Below, in pieces: positions 29,176 to 37,541 of a DNA stretch of 64,000 bases. The position numbers were made by a program, and so were the translations under genes. Numbering within the stretch: the stretch's first letter is position 1; each line of letters opens with the position of its first letter. The DNA lies in assembly GCF_028288185.1 (NCBI RefSeq), contig NZ_JAQBOF010000031.1, positions 1 to 64,000 of the forward strand, read 5' to 3'. The notes under the pieces were generated by a model, which was not told where the DNA came from, did no database searches, and saw only the letters and a program-made list of their open reading frames with translations. This DNA is from Mucilaginibacter sp. Its GTDB lineage: Bacteria > Bacteroidota > Bacteroidia > Sphingobacteriales > Sphingobacteriaceae.

Positions 29176-29982
29176 TTAATTCCCAGGAACGCGTTGTGAT
29201 TTGGCTTTAGCGTATTTTAACGGAGCATTTTTACCAATAGCATATTGTATACCACCCAGTAAATGCTGTAAAAATAACGGTTCGCTGTATGACTCATCTG
29301 TATGGCCAAGGCCAGTATAGAATACACGGCCCCCATCAAACTCATGATACCAGGCAATTGGGTGGCTCGCGCCCATTTTAAAAGCATCATCACCACCATT
29401 TTTATTATAGGTAAGTGATGATTCTTCTAAATTTATTAATATGTGGATATCCGGGTTTACCGATTTATAGTGATACCATTCGTCTTTACGTTTCCATTCG
29501 GTTGGAAGCATTTTTGTGGCTATAAAGTTTTTATCAACCACGGTTAAAGTAGCCATTTGCTGCGCCGGGTGGTGAGCAAACCAACCACCTATCATTTTTC
29601 CGTACCATGGCCAGTTATACTCGGCATCAGCCGCCGCGTGGATACCCACAAAACCACCACCGGCCTGTATAAATCTTTCCAGATCTGCCTGTTGAGCTTC
29701 ATTTAAAATGTTACCGGTTGTGCTTGCAAAAACAACAGCGGTATAATTTTTTAAATTGCTTTCTGTGATTTTATTGGCATCCGTAGTAGTATCAACCAGA
29801 AAACCATTTTCATCACCTAATTTCATAACTGCCAACGCAGCCAGCGGAATAGAACCGTGATGATAACCTGCCGTTTTCTTAAAAACTAACAAGCGTGGTT
29901 TTACCTGTGCATTAGCAATGCTTACGCTTGCCAACACTACTAATAAAGTAATGTTTAAAAAGCTAAAGAACTTTAATTTCAT
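29176..29982 (-). CDS. Stand-alone ThuA domain protein, truncated tandem copy of the fusion's N-terminus (268 aa)
   Basis: It is close to identical to residues 1-265 of the downstream fusion protein, including the signal peptide, and diverges only at the last two codons: SQRVPGN then stop, against SQRVPEENRF. The nucleotide sequences are also very similar, with an offset of about 850 bp. This is a recent tandem duplication that kept only the ThuA domain. The reading frame is intact and the substitutions are mostly conservative (for example K/N, D/Q), so it may be functional rather than a pseudogene. It is co-directional with the fusion, with a 45-bp gap. Confidence 0.85.
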   Translation of the reverse strand: MKLKFFSFLNITLLVVLASVSIANAQVKPRLLVFKKTAGYHHGSIPLAALAVMKLGDENGFLVDTTTDANKITESNLKNYTAVVFASTTGNILNEAQQADLERFIQAGGGFVGIHAAADAEYNWPWYGKMIGGWFAHHPAQQMATLTVVDKNFIATKMLPTEWKRKDEWYHYKSVNPDIHILINLEESSLTYNKNGGDDAFKMGASHPIAWYHEFDGGRVFYTGLGHTDESYSEPLFLQHLLGGIQYAIGKNAPLKYAKAKSQRVPGN

Positions 29983-30116
29983 GATTATTAAGAATTTATA
30001 TTGGTTATGTTTTAAATACGCAATAGATTGCGGAGCTAAAAGTATTCAAATTCCAAACAAAACCTCAATAATCTTATAAAAAACAGCTAACAATGTGTAA
30101 ATAATCTATTACACAT

Positions 30117-31529
30117 TTATCTCCACCCGCCACCAAGCGAGCGATACAACTCTGCAACAGCATTTAAACGTTCGGTTTTTATGGTAGCCAAAGCCAGCTC
30201 GCTTTGTAAAACATTGCCTTGCGCAGTTATCACCTCTAAGTAATTAGCCATGCCATTTTTAAATAACTGATTAGCGTTCGATGTTGCTTTTTGCAATGTA
30301 TTTACCCGGTTAGCGGCAATATCCTGTTCAGCTTTTAGCTTGTCAATTTTTACTAACGCGTCCGACACCTCGCCTACAGCATTCAATACGGTCTGCCTGA
30401 ATTGTATAACCGTTTTTTCACGGTCGATCTTTGCAACTTCATAACTAGTTTTTAACTCCTTATGATTTAATAACGGCTGTAAAACACTACCCGATACTAT
30501 ACCAAACAAAGATGCCGGGATATTGAACCAATTACTCGCCTTAAATGAGTTTACGCCGCCACTGGCAGTGATCCGCAAAGCGGGATACATTTCGGCTTGG
30601 TTTATGCCTACGTTGGCGTTGGCTATGTTCAACGCTAATTCGCTGCTTTTCACATCTGGCCTACGGCTGACGATGGCTGATGGTAATCCAGCAGGTAAAT
30701 TATCAGCAAAAGCAATTTCATTTAAAGTTTTATTGCGGAGGATTCTATCCGGCAATTCACCTGTTAAAATACGCAAAGCGTTTTCGTGTAAGGCTATGTT
30801 TTGCTCAAACTGTGGTATTAATTGAGAAGCCGCCTGTTGTTGTGCCTCAGCTTGTTGTACAGCTAATAAAGTAACCTGTCCGGCAGTGTATTGTAGCTTG
30901 ATGATACGTAACGTACTATCATTCAGTTTAACATTATTTTGCGCAGTTTGCAACTGTGCATCCAGCATCAGCAGATTATAATAACCTTGCGATACGGAAG
31001 CTACAATGTTGGTTTGTATTGCTTTTTTAGCTTCTGTAGTTTGCAAATAAGCGGCTAGCGCTGCTTTGTTTTGGTTACGGATCTTACCCCATATATCAGC
31101 TTCCCATGACAGGGATAAGTTAGCCGAATAATCCTCAATATGCTTAGTGTCGATATTGGCGTTGCTCAAGCTAATACCATTCAAACTATTGTCTGACGGG
31201 CGACTGGTGCTTGCGCTTACATTTAAACCAACTGTTGGCACGTAGTTCCATTTTACCTGTTTAACCAATAGCTGCGATGACTCTATGTTTTTTATAGCTA
31301 ACTGCATATCGTAATTTTTTACGATGGCGCTGTCAATCAGTTTTTGCAATTCGGCATCTGTAAAAAAGTTTTTCCAGGGGATATCAGCAATGCTGGTGGT
31401 ATCGGTAGCAGTACTGTTTCTAAAAGCCGCAGGCAACGCGGCCTGCGGTGTTTTAACGTCTTTTGATACGGTACAGGCGCTTAGCACCAGTACCGCCATC
31501 AATAAGGCATATTTATTTATAGTGTTCAT
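30117..31529 (-). CDS. RND efflux outer-membrane lipoprotein, OprM/NodT type (470 aa)
   Basis: A lipoprotein signal with lipobox VLSAC (cysteine about residue 19) is followed by two TolC-like repeats, each a pair of long helices with beta strands between them. The family's SRRPDVKSSELAL segment is near residue 290. It is the third structural gene of an efflux operon (AcrA-AcrB-TolC order), 18 bp after the pump. It forms the trimeric exit duct through the outer membrane. Confidence 0.94.
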   Translation of the reverse strand: MNTINKYALLMAVLVLSACTVSKDVKTPQAALPAAFRNSTATDTTSIADIPWKNFFTDAELQKLIDSAIVKNYDMQLAIKNIESSQLLVKQVKWNYVPTVGLNVSASTSRPSDNSLNGISLSNANIDTKHIEDYSANLSLSWEADIWGKIRNQNKAALAAYLQTTEAKKAIQTNIVASVSQGYYNLLMLDAQLQTAQNNVKLNDSTLRIIKLQYTAGQVTLLAVQQAEAQQQAASQLIPQFEQNIALHENALRILTGELPDRILRNKTLNEIAFADNLPAGLPSAIVSRRPDVKSSELALNIANANVGINQAEMYPALRITASGGVNSFKASNWFNIPASLFGIVSGSVLQPLLNHKELKTSYEVAKIDREKTVIQFRQTVLNAVGEVSDALVKIDKLKAEQDIAANRVNTLQKATSNANQLFKNGMANYLEVITAQGNVLQSELALATIKTERLNAVAELYRSLGGGWR

Positions 31530-31547
31530 GATAGTTTCTATTTTAAA

Positions 31548-34500
31548 TTATACCAGTTCTGTTTGATGAATGGCCGGTATTTGCACGCCATTTTTTATTT
31601 GCTGATGATGATCATCATCATTGTCTTTACCCGGGCCGAAAGGCACGCCTGTAATTTTTTCCTGGAGACCCTGGAAGATCACAAACAATACCGGGATGAT
31701 GAATAAACCCAGCAATACACCGGATACCATCCCGCCCGCGGCACCAATACTGATAGAGTGGTTACCCTGTGCAGATGGGCCGGTAGCGATGCTCATTGGG
31801 AACAAACCAAATACAAATGCAAGAGATGTCATAATAATAGGCCGCAACCTTAATTTAGCGGCCTCAATAGCTGATGCTACCAGGTCATGCCCTGCCCTTC
31901 GGCGCTGTATCGCGAACTCTACTATCAGGATGGCATTTTTAGCCAGCAAGCCTATCAGCATGATCAATGCTACTTGTACGTAGATATTGTTTTCGATGCC
32001 GGTTAAACCCAATACCACAAATACACCTAATATACCGGTAGGGATAGATAGTATCACCGCCAATGGCAATATATAACTTTCGTACTGTGCGGCTAACAGG
32101 AAGTAAACAAACACCAAACACATCAAAAACACGATGGTTGATTGCCCGCCTGAGCTTATTTCCTCGCGGGTTTGACCTGAGAATTCATAAGCGAAGCCGG
32201 CAGGCAACTCGTCTTTTGCTACCTCTTGTATAGCGCGGATAGCATCGCCCGAGCTATAGCCTGGTTTTGGTATAGCGTTGATCTCGATAGAATTAAATAG
32301 GTTATACCTGGACGCGGTTTCTGAACCAAAAACGCGGGTTAGTTTAACCAGTGTGTTAATTGGCACCATTTCGCCGGCTTTGTTTTTTACAAATACACGG
32401 TCAATGGCCGAAGGATCGGTACGGTCTGCAATATCAGCTTGAACAACTACCCGGTAGTATTTTCCAAACCGGTTAAAATCTGATGCCTGGGCGGTACCAA
32501 AGTAAGCCTGCATAGTTTGCAAAATGTCTTTAACGTTTACACCTAATTGGTTGGCCTTTTCGTCATTAACCTCTAATTGCAATTGTGGGTAATCTGCTTT
32601 ATAAGAAGTAAAGGCAAATGCAATTTCTTTTTTCTGCATCAGCTTGCCAATAAAATTGTTAGCAATGCCGCTAAATTTATCTAACCTGCCGTTGGTTTTA
32701 TCTTGTAACATCACGTCAAGCGCCTCTACGTTACTAAATCCCGGCACGGTTGGAAAGCTGAATACGAAGAAAGTACCGCCCGGTATACCGGCTAATTTGC
32801 CCCTTACTATATTTTGTATATCATCAATGTTCTTAACATCGCCCCTTTTTTCATTAGGTTTTAACAACAAGAAAATTACACCGGCCGACGGGCTGCTGGA
32901 TTGTGTTAAAAAGTTAAAACCAGACAGTGCGGTAACAAACCTTGCTGATGGTAAACTTTTTATCTGATCTTCGGCCTGCCTGAATATCTTATTTGTGCCA
33001 TCTAATGAAGTGCCGGATGGTGTAGAGACAGCTATGGCCACAAACCCCTGATCTTCGGTAGGGATAAAGCCCGACTTTGTTGTGCGCACCAAATAAACCG
33101 TAGCAACAACTACCAATAAAAGCCCTGACATACTAACCCATTTATTGCGGATAAGAGCTTTTACCCCGCCAATGTACTTGTCGGTCATATAATTAAAACC
33201 GCCGTTAAAGCCTGCATAAAACTTTTCTGTAAAGCTTTTTTTCGGTGCTTCGTGGCCATCCACAGTATGTTTATTCTTTAAGAATAAAGCCGCCAATGCA
33301 GGGCTTAAAGTTAAAGCGTTAACAGCCGATATCAGGATAGCTATAGCCATGGTTAACGCAAACTGCCGGTAAAATATCCCTGTGGATCCGGTCATAAAAC
33401 TCACCGGTAAAAAAACGGCCGCCATAACCAGCGTAATAGATATAATTGCGCCTGTTATTTCATGCATCGCTGCGCTGGTAGCCGCTCTTGGGGTAAGACC
33501 AGGGTTATGTTCCATTTTGGCATGTACCGCCTCTACCACTACAATGGCATCATCCACCACAATACCTATGGCCAATACCAATGCAAACAATGTTAAAAGG
33601 TTAACAGAGAAACCAAAAAGGTTCATAAAGAAAAACGTACCTATAATAGCAACCGGAACGGCTATAGCCGGGATCAATGTAGACCTGAAATCTTGCAGGA
33701 AAATAAATACTACAATAAATACCAGTATAAATGCTTCAAGCAATGTATGTTCAACCTGGGTAATTGACTCGTCAAGGTCGGTTTTGGTACGATAAAACTG
33801 ATTGTATTTAATGCCGACAGGAAAATCCTTTGATGCCTTTTCCATCAACTTATCAATGGCTATCTGAATTTCGTTGGCGTTTGAGCCCGATAGTTGTATA
33901 ACACCAATTATTATACCATCATGCCCGTTAAGGTGGCTGGCGCTGGTGTACGAATAAGTACCCAGCTCAACACGCGCTACATCTTTTAAATGTAATACAG
34001 AACCATCCGCATTTGCGCGGATTGCTATATTTTGGTATTCTTCCGGTTTGGTAAGCTTACCTTTATATTTAATTACATACTCAAATGCTTCATTACTCTG
34101 TACGCCCAATTTACCCGGGGCTGCTTCCAGGTTTTTGTCCTGTATAGCAGCCATTACTTCGGCGGGGGTGATTTTGTAGATTGCCATCTGACCCGGGTTT
34201 AGCCAAACACGCATAGAGTAATCTTTAATACCACCAAATATACTTGCAGAGCCTACACCCGGGATACGTTTAATTTCGGGGATGATATTGATCTGCGCAT
34301 AATTGGCCACAAAGGTTTGATCGTATTTTTTCGGGTCCTCTGTGTAAACAGCTATAGCACCTATAAAACTGTTTTGCTGTTTAGTGGTGGTTATACCATA
34401 TTGAACCACCTCGGCAGGTAACTGACTGGTAGCTTGCGAAACACGGTTTTGAACATTCACTGCCGCCTGGTCGGGGTTAGTGCCTTGTTTAAAATAAACC

Positions 34501-34772
34501 GTAATACCCAATGTACCATCATTACTGGCAGTAGATGTCATATAGGTCATGCCTTCCACCCCGTTAATGGCTTCTTCTAATGATGGTGTTACAGAACGTA
34601 AAATAGTTTCGGCATTAGCGCCCGGATACACCGCGGATACCAATACCGCCGGGGGGGCTATATTAGGAAACCGCTCTAAGGGCAATTTTGTTAAGCCGAG
34701 TACGCCAACTATCACCAGCAATATGGAGATAACGGTTGCCAGCACGGGCCTTTTTATAAATATTTTAAACAT
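31548..34772 (-). CDS. RND multidrug efflux pump, HAE1/AcrB family (1074 aa)
   Basis: Full-length inner-membrane proton-driven pump. The first helix is MFKIFIKRPVLATVISILLV. Two periplasmic loops follow helices 1 and 7, and each half has six membrane helices. Helix 4 carries the proton-relay pair in GIVVDDAIVVVEAV (two adjacent aspartates), and the second half has LLAKNAILIVEFA. Length and PN1/PC2 motifs match AcrB-like drug pumps rather than metal (CusA) pumps. It is encoded between the adaptor (132-bp gap containing a long inverted repeat) and the outer-membrane factor (18-bp gap). Confidence 0.95.
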   Translation of the reverse strand: MFKIFIKRPVLATVISILLVIVGVLGLTKLPLERFPNIAPPAVLVSAVYPGANAETILRSVTPSLEEAINGVEGMTYMTSTASNDGTLGITVYFKQGTNPDQAAVNVQNRVSQATSQLPAEVVQYGITTTKQQNSFIGAIAVYTEDPKKYDQTFVANYAQINIIPEIKRIPGVGSASIFGGIKDYSMRVWLNPGQMAIYKITPAEVMAAIQDKNLEAAPGKLGVQSNEAFEYVIKYKGKLTKPEEYQNIAIRANADGSVLHLKDVARVELGTYSYTSASHLNGHDGIIIGVIQLSGSNANEIQIAIDKLMEKASKDFPVGIKYNQFYRTKTDLDESITQVEHTLLEAFILVFIVVFIFLQDFRSTLIPAIAVPVAIIGTFFFMNLFGFSVNLLTLFALVLAIGIVVDDAIVVVEAVHAKMEHNPGLTPRAATSAAMHEITGAIISITLVMAAVFLPVSFMTGSTGIFYRQFALTMAIAILISAVNALTLSPALAALFLKNKHTVDGHEAPKKSFTEKFYAGFNGGFNYMTDKYIGGVKALIRNKWVSMSGLLLVVVATVYLVRTTKSGFIPTEDQGFVAIAVSTPSGTSLDGTNKIFRQAEDQIKSLPSARFVTALSGFNFLTQSSSPSAGVIFLLLKPNEKRGDVKNIDDIQNIVRGKLAGIPGGTFFVFSFPTVPGFSNVEALDVMLQDKTNGRLDKFSGIANNFIGKLMQKKEIAFAFTSYKADYPQLQLEVNDEKANQLGVNVKDILQTMQAYFGTAQASDFNRFGKYYRVVVQADIADRTDPSAIDRVFVKNKAGEMVPINTLVKLTRVFGSETASRYNLFNSIEINAIPKPGYSSGDAIRAIQEVAKDELPAGFAYEFSGQTREEISSGGQSTIVFLMCLVFVYFLLAAQYESYILPLAVILSIPTGILGVFVVLGLTGIENNIYVQVALIMLIGLLAKNAILIVEFAIQRRRAGHDLVASAIEAAKLRLRPIIMTSLAFVFGLFPMSIATGPSAQGNHSISIGAAGGMVSGVLLGLFIIPVLFVIFQGLQEKITGVPFGPGKDNDDDHHQQIKNGVQIPAIHQTELV

Positions 34773-34794
34773 GATTTGTGTGTGTTGTAGAGGG

Positions 34795-34899
34795 GAGAGT
34801 CAAGAATTAAGAGTCAAGAGACAAGACGAATGTTATCCGTACTATCTTAATAAACTCTCTATCTTAATTCTTGGTTCTTGACTCTTGATTCTTAATTCT
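34795..34899. repeat. Long imperfect inverted repeat between adaptor and pump genes
   Basis: The left arm (34795-34826) is made of AGAATTAAGAGTCAAGAG-like words. The right arm (34863-34899) is their reverse complement with a few mismatches. The spacer is about 37 bp. It resembles a small interspersed palindromic repeat and can form a long hairpin in the efflux mRNA. A similar block lies at 36925-37036. Confidence 0.7.
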
Positions 34900-34904
34900 A
34901 TTAC

Positions 34905-36086
34905 TTAGTTTTTAGCAACCTTGTCTGCTGCTTTTTGCGGAGCTATTTTAACGCCTTCCTGCAAGTGGTCAATACCGCTTAACACAATTTCATCGCCTGC
35001 TTTTACACCGTCTTTTACTATATAATCTGTACCGTTTTTACCAACAATGGTGATGGGTACTTTTTTAACTTTGTTGCTATCGGCAAGCGCGAAAACAAAT
35101 ACCTTGTCCTGCATTTCAATAGTGGCCGATTCGGGTACGGTCAGCGCGTCTGTATGCACCAGGCTTAAACGAATCTTGCCGGTATTGCCCGAGCGTAATA
35201 AGCCCTGCGCATTAGCAAAACTGGCACGTACGGTTATGGCACCGGTATTTTTATCAAACTGGCCGTCTATCATATCTATTTTGCCTTTAATGGCATATTC
35301 GCTGTTATCAGCCAATAGTAATGATACTGCGGGTAGGTGTTTCAATTTGTCTTTTAAGGTAGCCCCTGCATATTGCTCTTTAAAGCCTACAAAGTCCTTT
35401 TCGCCTAACGAGAAGTAAACATGTACGTCATGCACATCTGATAGTCGCGTTAAAGCCTCAACATCCTGCGGAGATACCAAACTACCTTGCTTTTTAAGCA
35501 GGCGGCCTATATAACCGCCAACAGGCGCTTTAATTAAGGTATAACCCAGGTTAATTTGTGCGGTTGATACATTTGCTTTTGCCGATTCGATATTGGCCTT
35601 AGCAACCTGGAACGATGCTTTAGCTGTTTTTAACTGATAATCTGATACTACTTTGTTTTCAACCAGCGGGGTTAGCTTGTCAATTTCTAACTGCGCGTTG
35701 GTTTGTGCCGCTTCGGCAGCGTGCAGGCTGGCTAGTGCGTTGTTTAAAGCCGCGCGGTAAGGTTGGTCATTGATCTTAAATATTGGTTGGCCGGCTGATA
35801 CTAAAGCGCCTTCGTCAACAAATACTTTAGATAATGATCCGCTAACCTGCGGGCGGATCTCTACGTTAACCGCGCCTTCAATTGAAGCCGGATATTCCTG
35901 GTAAGTAGTTACCGAACTTGTATGTACGGTAGTTACCGGTAATGACTGCGGCGGTGGTGCAGGCGCGGCGGCAGGTGCCGATGAACAGCTATATAAAAAA
36001 AGCGATAGTAACGCTAAACCGATGGCTATAACACTATTAATTTTTTTAACAGTGTTAAATGAGTAAGGAAGTGATGGAGTTGTCAT
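34905..36086 (-). CDS. RND efflux periplasmic adaptor (membrane fusion lipoprotein), AcrA family (393 aa)
   Basis: A lipoprotein signal with lipobox LYSC (cysteine about residue 33) is preceded by an unusually long N-region. The body has the adaptor order: half lipoyl domain (VNVEIRPQVSGSLSKVFV), helical hairpin (residues 95-170), second lipoyl half (IKAPVGGYIGRLLKKQGSLV in part), beta-barrel and membrane-proximal domains. It joins the AcrB-like pump to the outer-membrane factor. The ATG at 36086 is the only good start. The first 15 codons contain a perfect copy of the TetR operator palindrome (36045-36059). Confidence 0.94.
   Translation of the reverse strand: MTTPSLPYSFNTVKKINSVIAIGLALLSLFLYSCSSAPAAAPAPPPQSLPVTTVHTSSVTTYQEYPASIEGAVNVEIRPQVSGSLSKVFVDEGALVSAGQPIFKINDQPYRAALNNALASLHAAEAAQTNAQLEIDKLTPLVENKVVSDYQLKTAKASFQVAKANIESAKANVSTAQINLGYTLIKAPVGGYIGRLLKKQGSLVSPQDVEALTRLSDVHDVHVYFSLGEKDFVGFKEQYAGATLKDKLKHLPAVSLLLADNSEYAIKGKIDMIDGQFDKNTGAITVRASFANAQGLLRSGNTGKIRLSLVHTDALTVPESATIEMQDKVFVFALADSNKVKKVPITIVGKNGTDYIVKDGVKAGDEIVLSGIDHLQEGVKIAPQKAADKVAKN
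36045..36059. promoter_or_regulatory. TetR operator-like palindrome inside the adaptor's 5' coding region
   Basis: TTTAACAGTGTTAAA, a perfect 7-1-7 palindrome, covers about codons 10-14 of the adaptor gene. The same 15-mer, as its reverse complement, stands before the TetR gene at 36828-36842. Confidence 0.65.
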
Positions 36087-36126
36087 GATGTATTAATTTA
36101 ATAGTAGATGTTTAAAATTTAGTTAA

Positions 36127-36159
36127 TTTAACAGCGTTAGATATTTTAACAATGTTATT
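36127..36159. promoter_or_regulatory. Pair of TetR operator-like sites upstream of the adaptor gene
   Basis: TTTAACAGCGTTAGA (36127-36141) and TTTAACAATGTTATT (36145-36159) each match the TTTAACAGTGTTAAA palindrome at 13 of 15 positions and are offset by 18 bp. They lie 40-75 bp before the adaptor start codon, where they would cover its promoter. Confidence 0.65.
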
Positions 36160-36195
36160 TTCGTTGTAAAAAAATTTACCCTTTTAAGGACTTTG

Positions 36196-36807
36196 TTATC
36201 CGGTTATTGAGCGGATGATACCGCTGATAGCGGTCTTTAAAACTTCGTGGTTTGTTTCGGCGCTACTACCGCGATTAACCATATTGATAGAGATCAACCC
36301 ATGTATAACCGACCAAAAAGTATAGTACTTAATGCAAACCTCGTCTTCGGTTGGTACGTGTGGCGCCATTATTGGCGTCATCAGTTCAACCATTACGTCC
36401 CATATCAGGTCCATAGGCAATTCAGACTCAGGCATTTTCTTCGCCATCTCGCAACAAGTGGTTTCAACACCGTACATTACCTGGTACAGTTCTTTTTCGG
36501 CGAAGGCAAAGTTCCAGTATGCCAGCCACATGGCCTCCAGCTGTTTGGCCGGTAAACGGTGTTTGCTTTTAGCAGCCTCCAGATCTTTAGCTAATAATAG
36601 AAAGCCCTTGCGGGTTAATTCTAATAATATAGCACCCTTGTTACTGTAGTATTCGTAAATAATAGGCGCGGTGTATTCTATCTCGTCTGCTATTTTACGC
36701 ATGCTCAAGGCATCCCATCCTCCCTCTTTTACAATCTTTAAAGAAGCATCCAGTATGTTGCACCTGGTTTCTTCTTTTAACCGTAATATCCTGTCTTTAC
36801 TTGCCAT
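36196..36807 (-). CDS. TetR/AcrR family transcriptional regulator (203 aa)
   Basis: An N-terminal helix-turn-helix (residues 12-58) has the family signature ILDASLKIVKEGGWDALSMRKIADEI, seen as ALSMRKIADEIEYTAPIIYEYY in pieces. An all-alpha ligand-binding domain resembling TetR_C_33 follows. It is divergent from nothing and transcribed in the same direction as the efflux operon, 109 bp upstream of the adaptor. Palindromes TTTAACAGTGTTAAA stand at its own promoter and before the adaptor, so it most likely represses both itself and the pump and is released by a pump substrate. Confidence 0.93.
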   Translation of the reverse strand: MASKDRILRLKEETRCNILDASLKIVKEGGWDALSMRKIADEIEYTAPIIYEYYSNKGAILLELTRKGFLLLAKDLEAAKSKHRLPAKQLEAMWLAYWNFAFAEKELYQVMYGVETTCCEMAKKMPESELPMDLIWDVMVELMTPIMAPHVPTEDEVCIKYYTFWSVIHGLISINMVNRGSSAETNHEVLKTAISGIIRSITG

Positions 36808-36827
36808 TGCTTTTGGGCATTAATTTA

Positions 36828-36842
36828 TTTAACACTGTTAAA
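36828..36842. promoter_or_regulatory. TetR auto-operator (perfect palindrome)
   Basis: TTTAACACTGTTAAA, a perfect 7-1-7 palindrome, lies 21 bp upstream of the TetR start and just downstream of the candidate -7 box at 36848-36855. It would overlap the transcription start. Confidence 0.75.
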
Positions 36843-36847
36843 CGGTA

Positions 36848-36855
36848 CAAATGTA
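36848..36855 (-). promoter_or_regulatory. Candidate -7 box (TACATTTG) of the tetR gene
   Basis: The minus strand reads TACATTTG, an exact TAnnTTTG match, lying between two operator palindromes. No clear TTTG was found at -33. Confidence 0.5.
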
Positions 36856-36895
36856 TAATGCTTTTTTAAACATCGTATCATTTATTTGTCATTTA

Positions 36896-36910
36896 CTTAA
36901 CAGTGTTAGA
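36896..36910. promoter_or_regulatory. Second TetR operator-like site upstream of tetR
   Basis: CTTAACAGTGTTAGA matches the 15-bp palindrome at 13 positions. It lies about 68 bp from the auto-operator (start to start), on the far side of the -7 box. Confidence 0.6.
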
Positions 36911-36924
36911 TAATTTAATTAGTG

Positions 36925-37036
36925 AATTATGAGTGGTGGGGTTTGAGTGGTGAGTTTTGGGTGATGAGTGTGGGCGGTGAGATGAGTATTAGTGCAAAAA
37001 AACTCAAAACCCACTACTCAAAACTCATAACTCAAA
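36925..37036. repeat. Long imperfect inverted repeat of GAATTATGAGT-type words
   Basis: The left arm (36925-36975, rich in GAGTGGTGAGTTTTGGG-like words) pairs with the right arm (36998-37036, CTCAAAACCCACTACTC-like). The composition is strongly strand-skewed: G/T on the left, A/C on the right. It shares AATTA(A/T)GAGT with the repeat at 34795-34899, so the two may be members of one family bracketing the efflux locus. Confidence 0.6.
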
Positions 37037-37185
37037 TGGGCGTATCCCTTCGGGCCGGGCTGTACATTCATACGCCTGCAGGCCTTAGGCTCGGGGCCGG
37101 TATCCATTTCCATCCCTTACGCGGCCAGCGCGCCGGCCTTTGTCTGAACCGCTGATTTTTATGATTACTGGATGACTATGATGTA
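37037..37185. repeat. GC-rich repeat-like block
   Basis: A GC-rich stretch in an AT-rich gap (CCTTCGGGCCGGGCTGT, then GCCAGCGCGCCGGCC), followed by CTGATTTTTATGATTACTGG-type sequence. Both textures are typical of interspersed repeats in Bacteroidota. No real gene is read here: the only sizeable frame (36922-37155) runs through the inverted repeat and has no family features. Confidence 0.45.
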
Positions 37186-37192
37186 TACCCGA

Positions 37193-37225
37193 AGCTTTGA
37201 CAACTTTTAAAAAGTTGTCAAAGCT
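37193..37225. repeat. Perfect 33-bp palindrome (two 16-bp arms, one central base)
   Basis: AGCTTTGACAACTTTT at 37193-37208 is perfectly mirrored at 37210-37225. It has no T-run after it beyond the arm, and no gene ends nearby, so it is not an obvious terminator. Confidence 0.8.
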
Positions 37226-37360
37226 ATTGCATTCCCACTTGCTATGCGCGCCCGCCTTTGTTGTGTGTTATCACCAACAAATGTGCGGTGGGTGTCCGTC
37301 TGCAAAAGGAGTGAGACAGGATGGACAAGCGGACAAGGTTACCACCTAACCAACACGTCT

Positions 37361-37381
37361 TTGCGAGGAACGAAGCAATCT
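37361..37381 (+). repeat. 21-bp interspersed repeat, left copy
   Basis: This 21-mer (TTGCGAGG...GCAATCT) has a perfect inverted copy at 39266-39286 and a 2-mismatch copy at 39634-39654. The left and middle copies bracket both HEPN-like genes. Confidence 0.8.
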
Positions 37382-37541
37382 TTACGGAAGCTAATCAGTT
37401 ACTGTATTGTGTTATAGAGCATAGTCTGTAATGGCTTAGTTGCAGGTATAAGGGTGACATTATTATTAAGATTAATAGTATCTTGGCTTAGGTAATTGTG
37501 TCTAATAAAAGACTGATCAAAATTTAAAATTTCTATAATTA

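Noticed and set aside
36922..37155. 77-codon frame upstream of the HEPN-like island
   Set aside because: It runs through a strand-skewed inverted repeat and a GC-rich repeat block; composition is repeat-driven.
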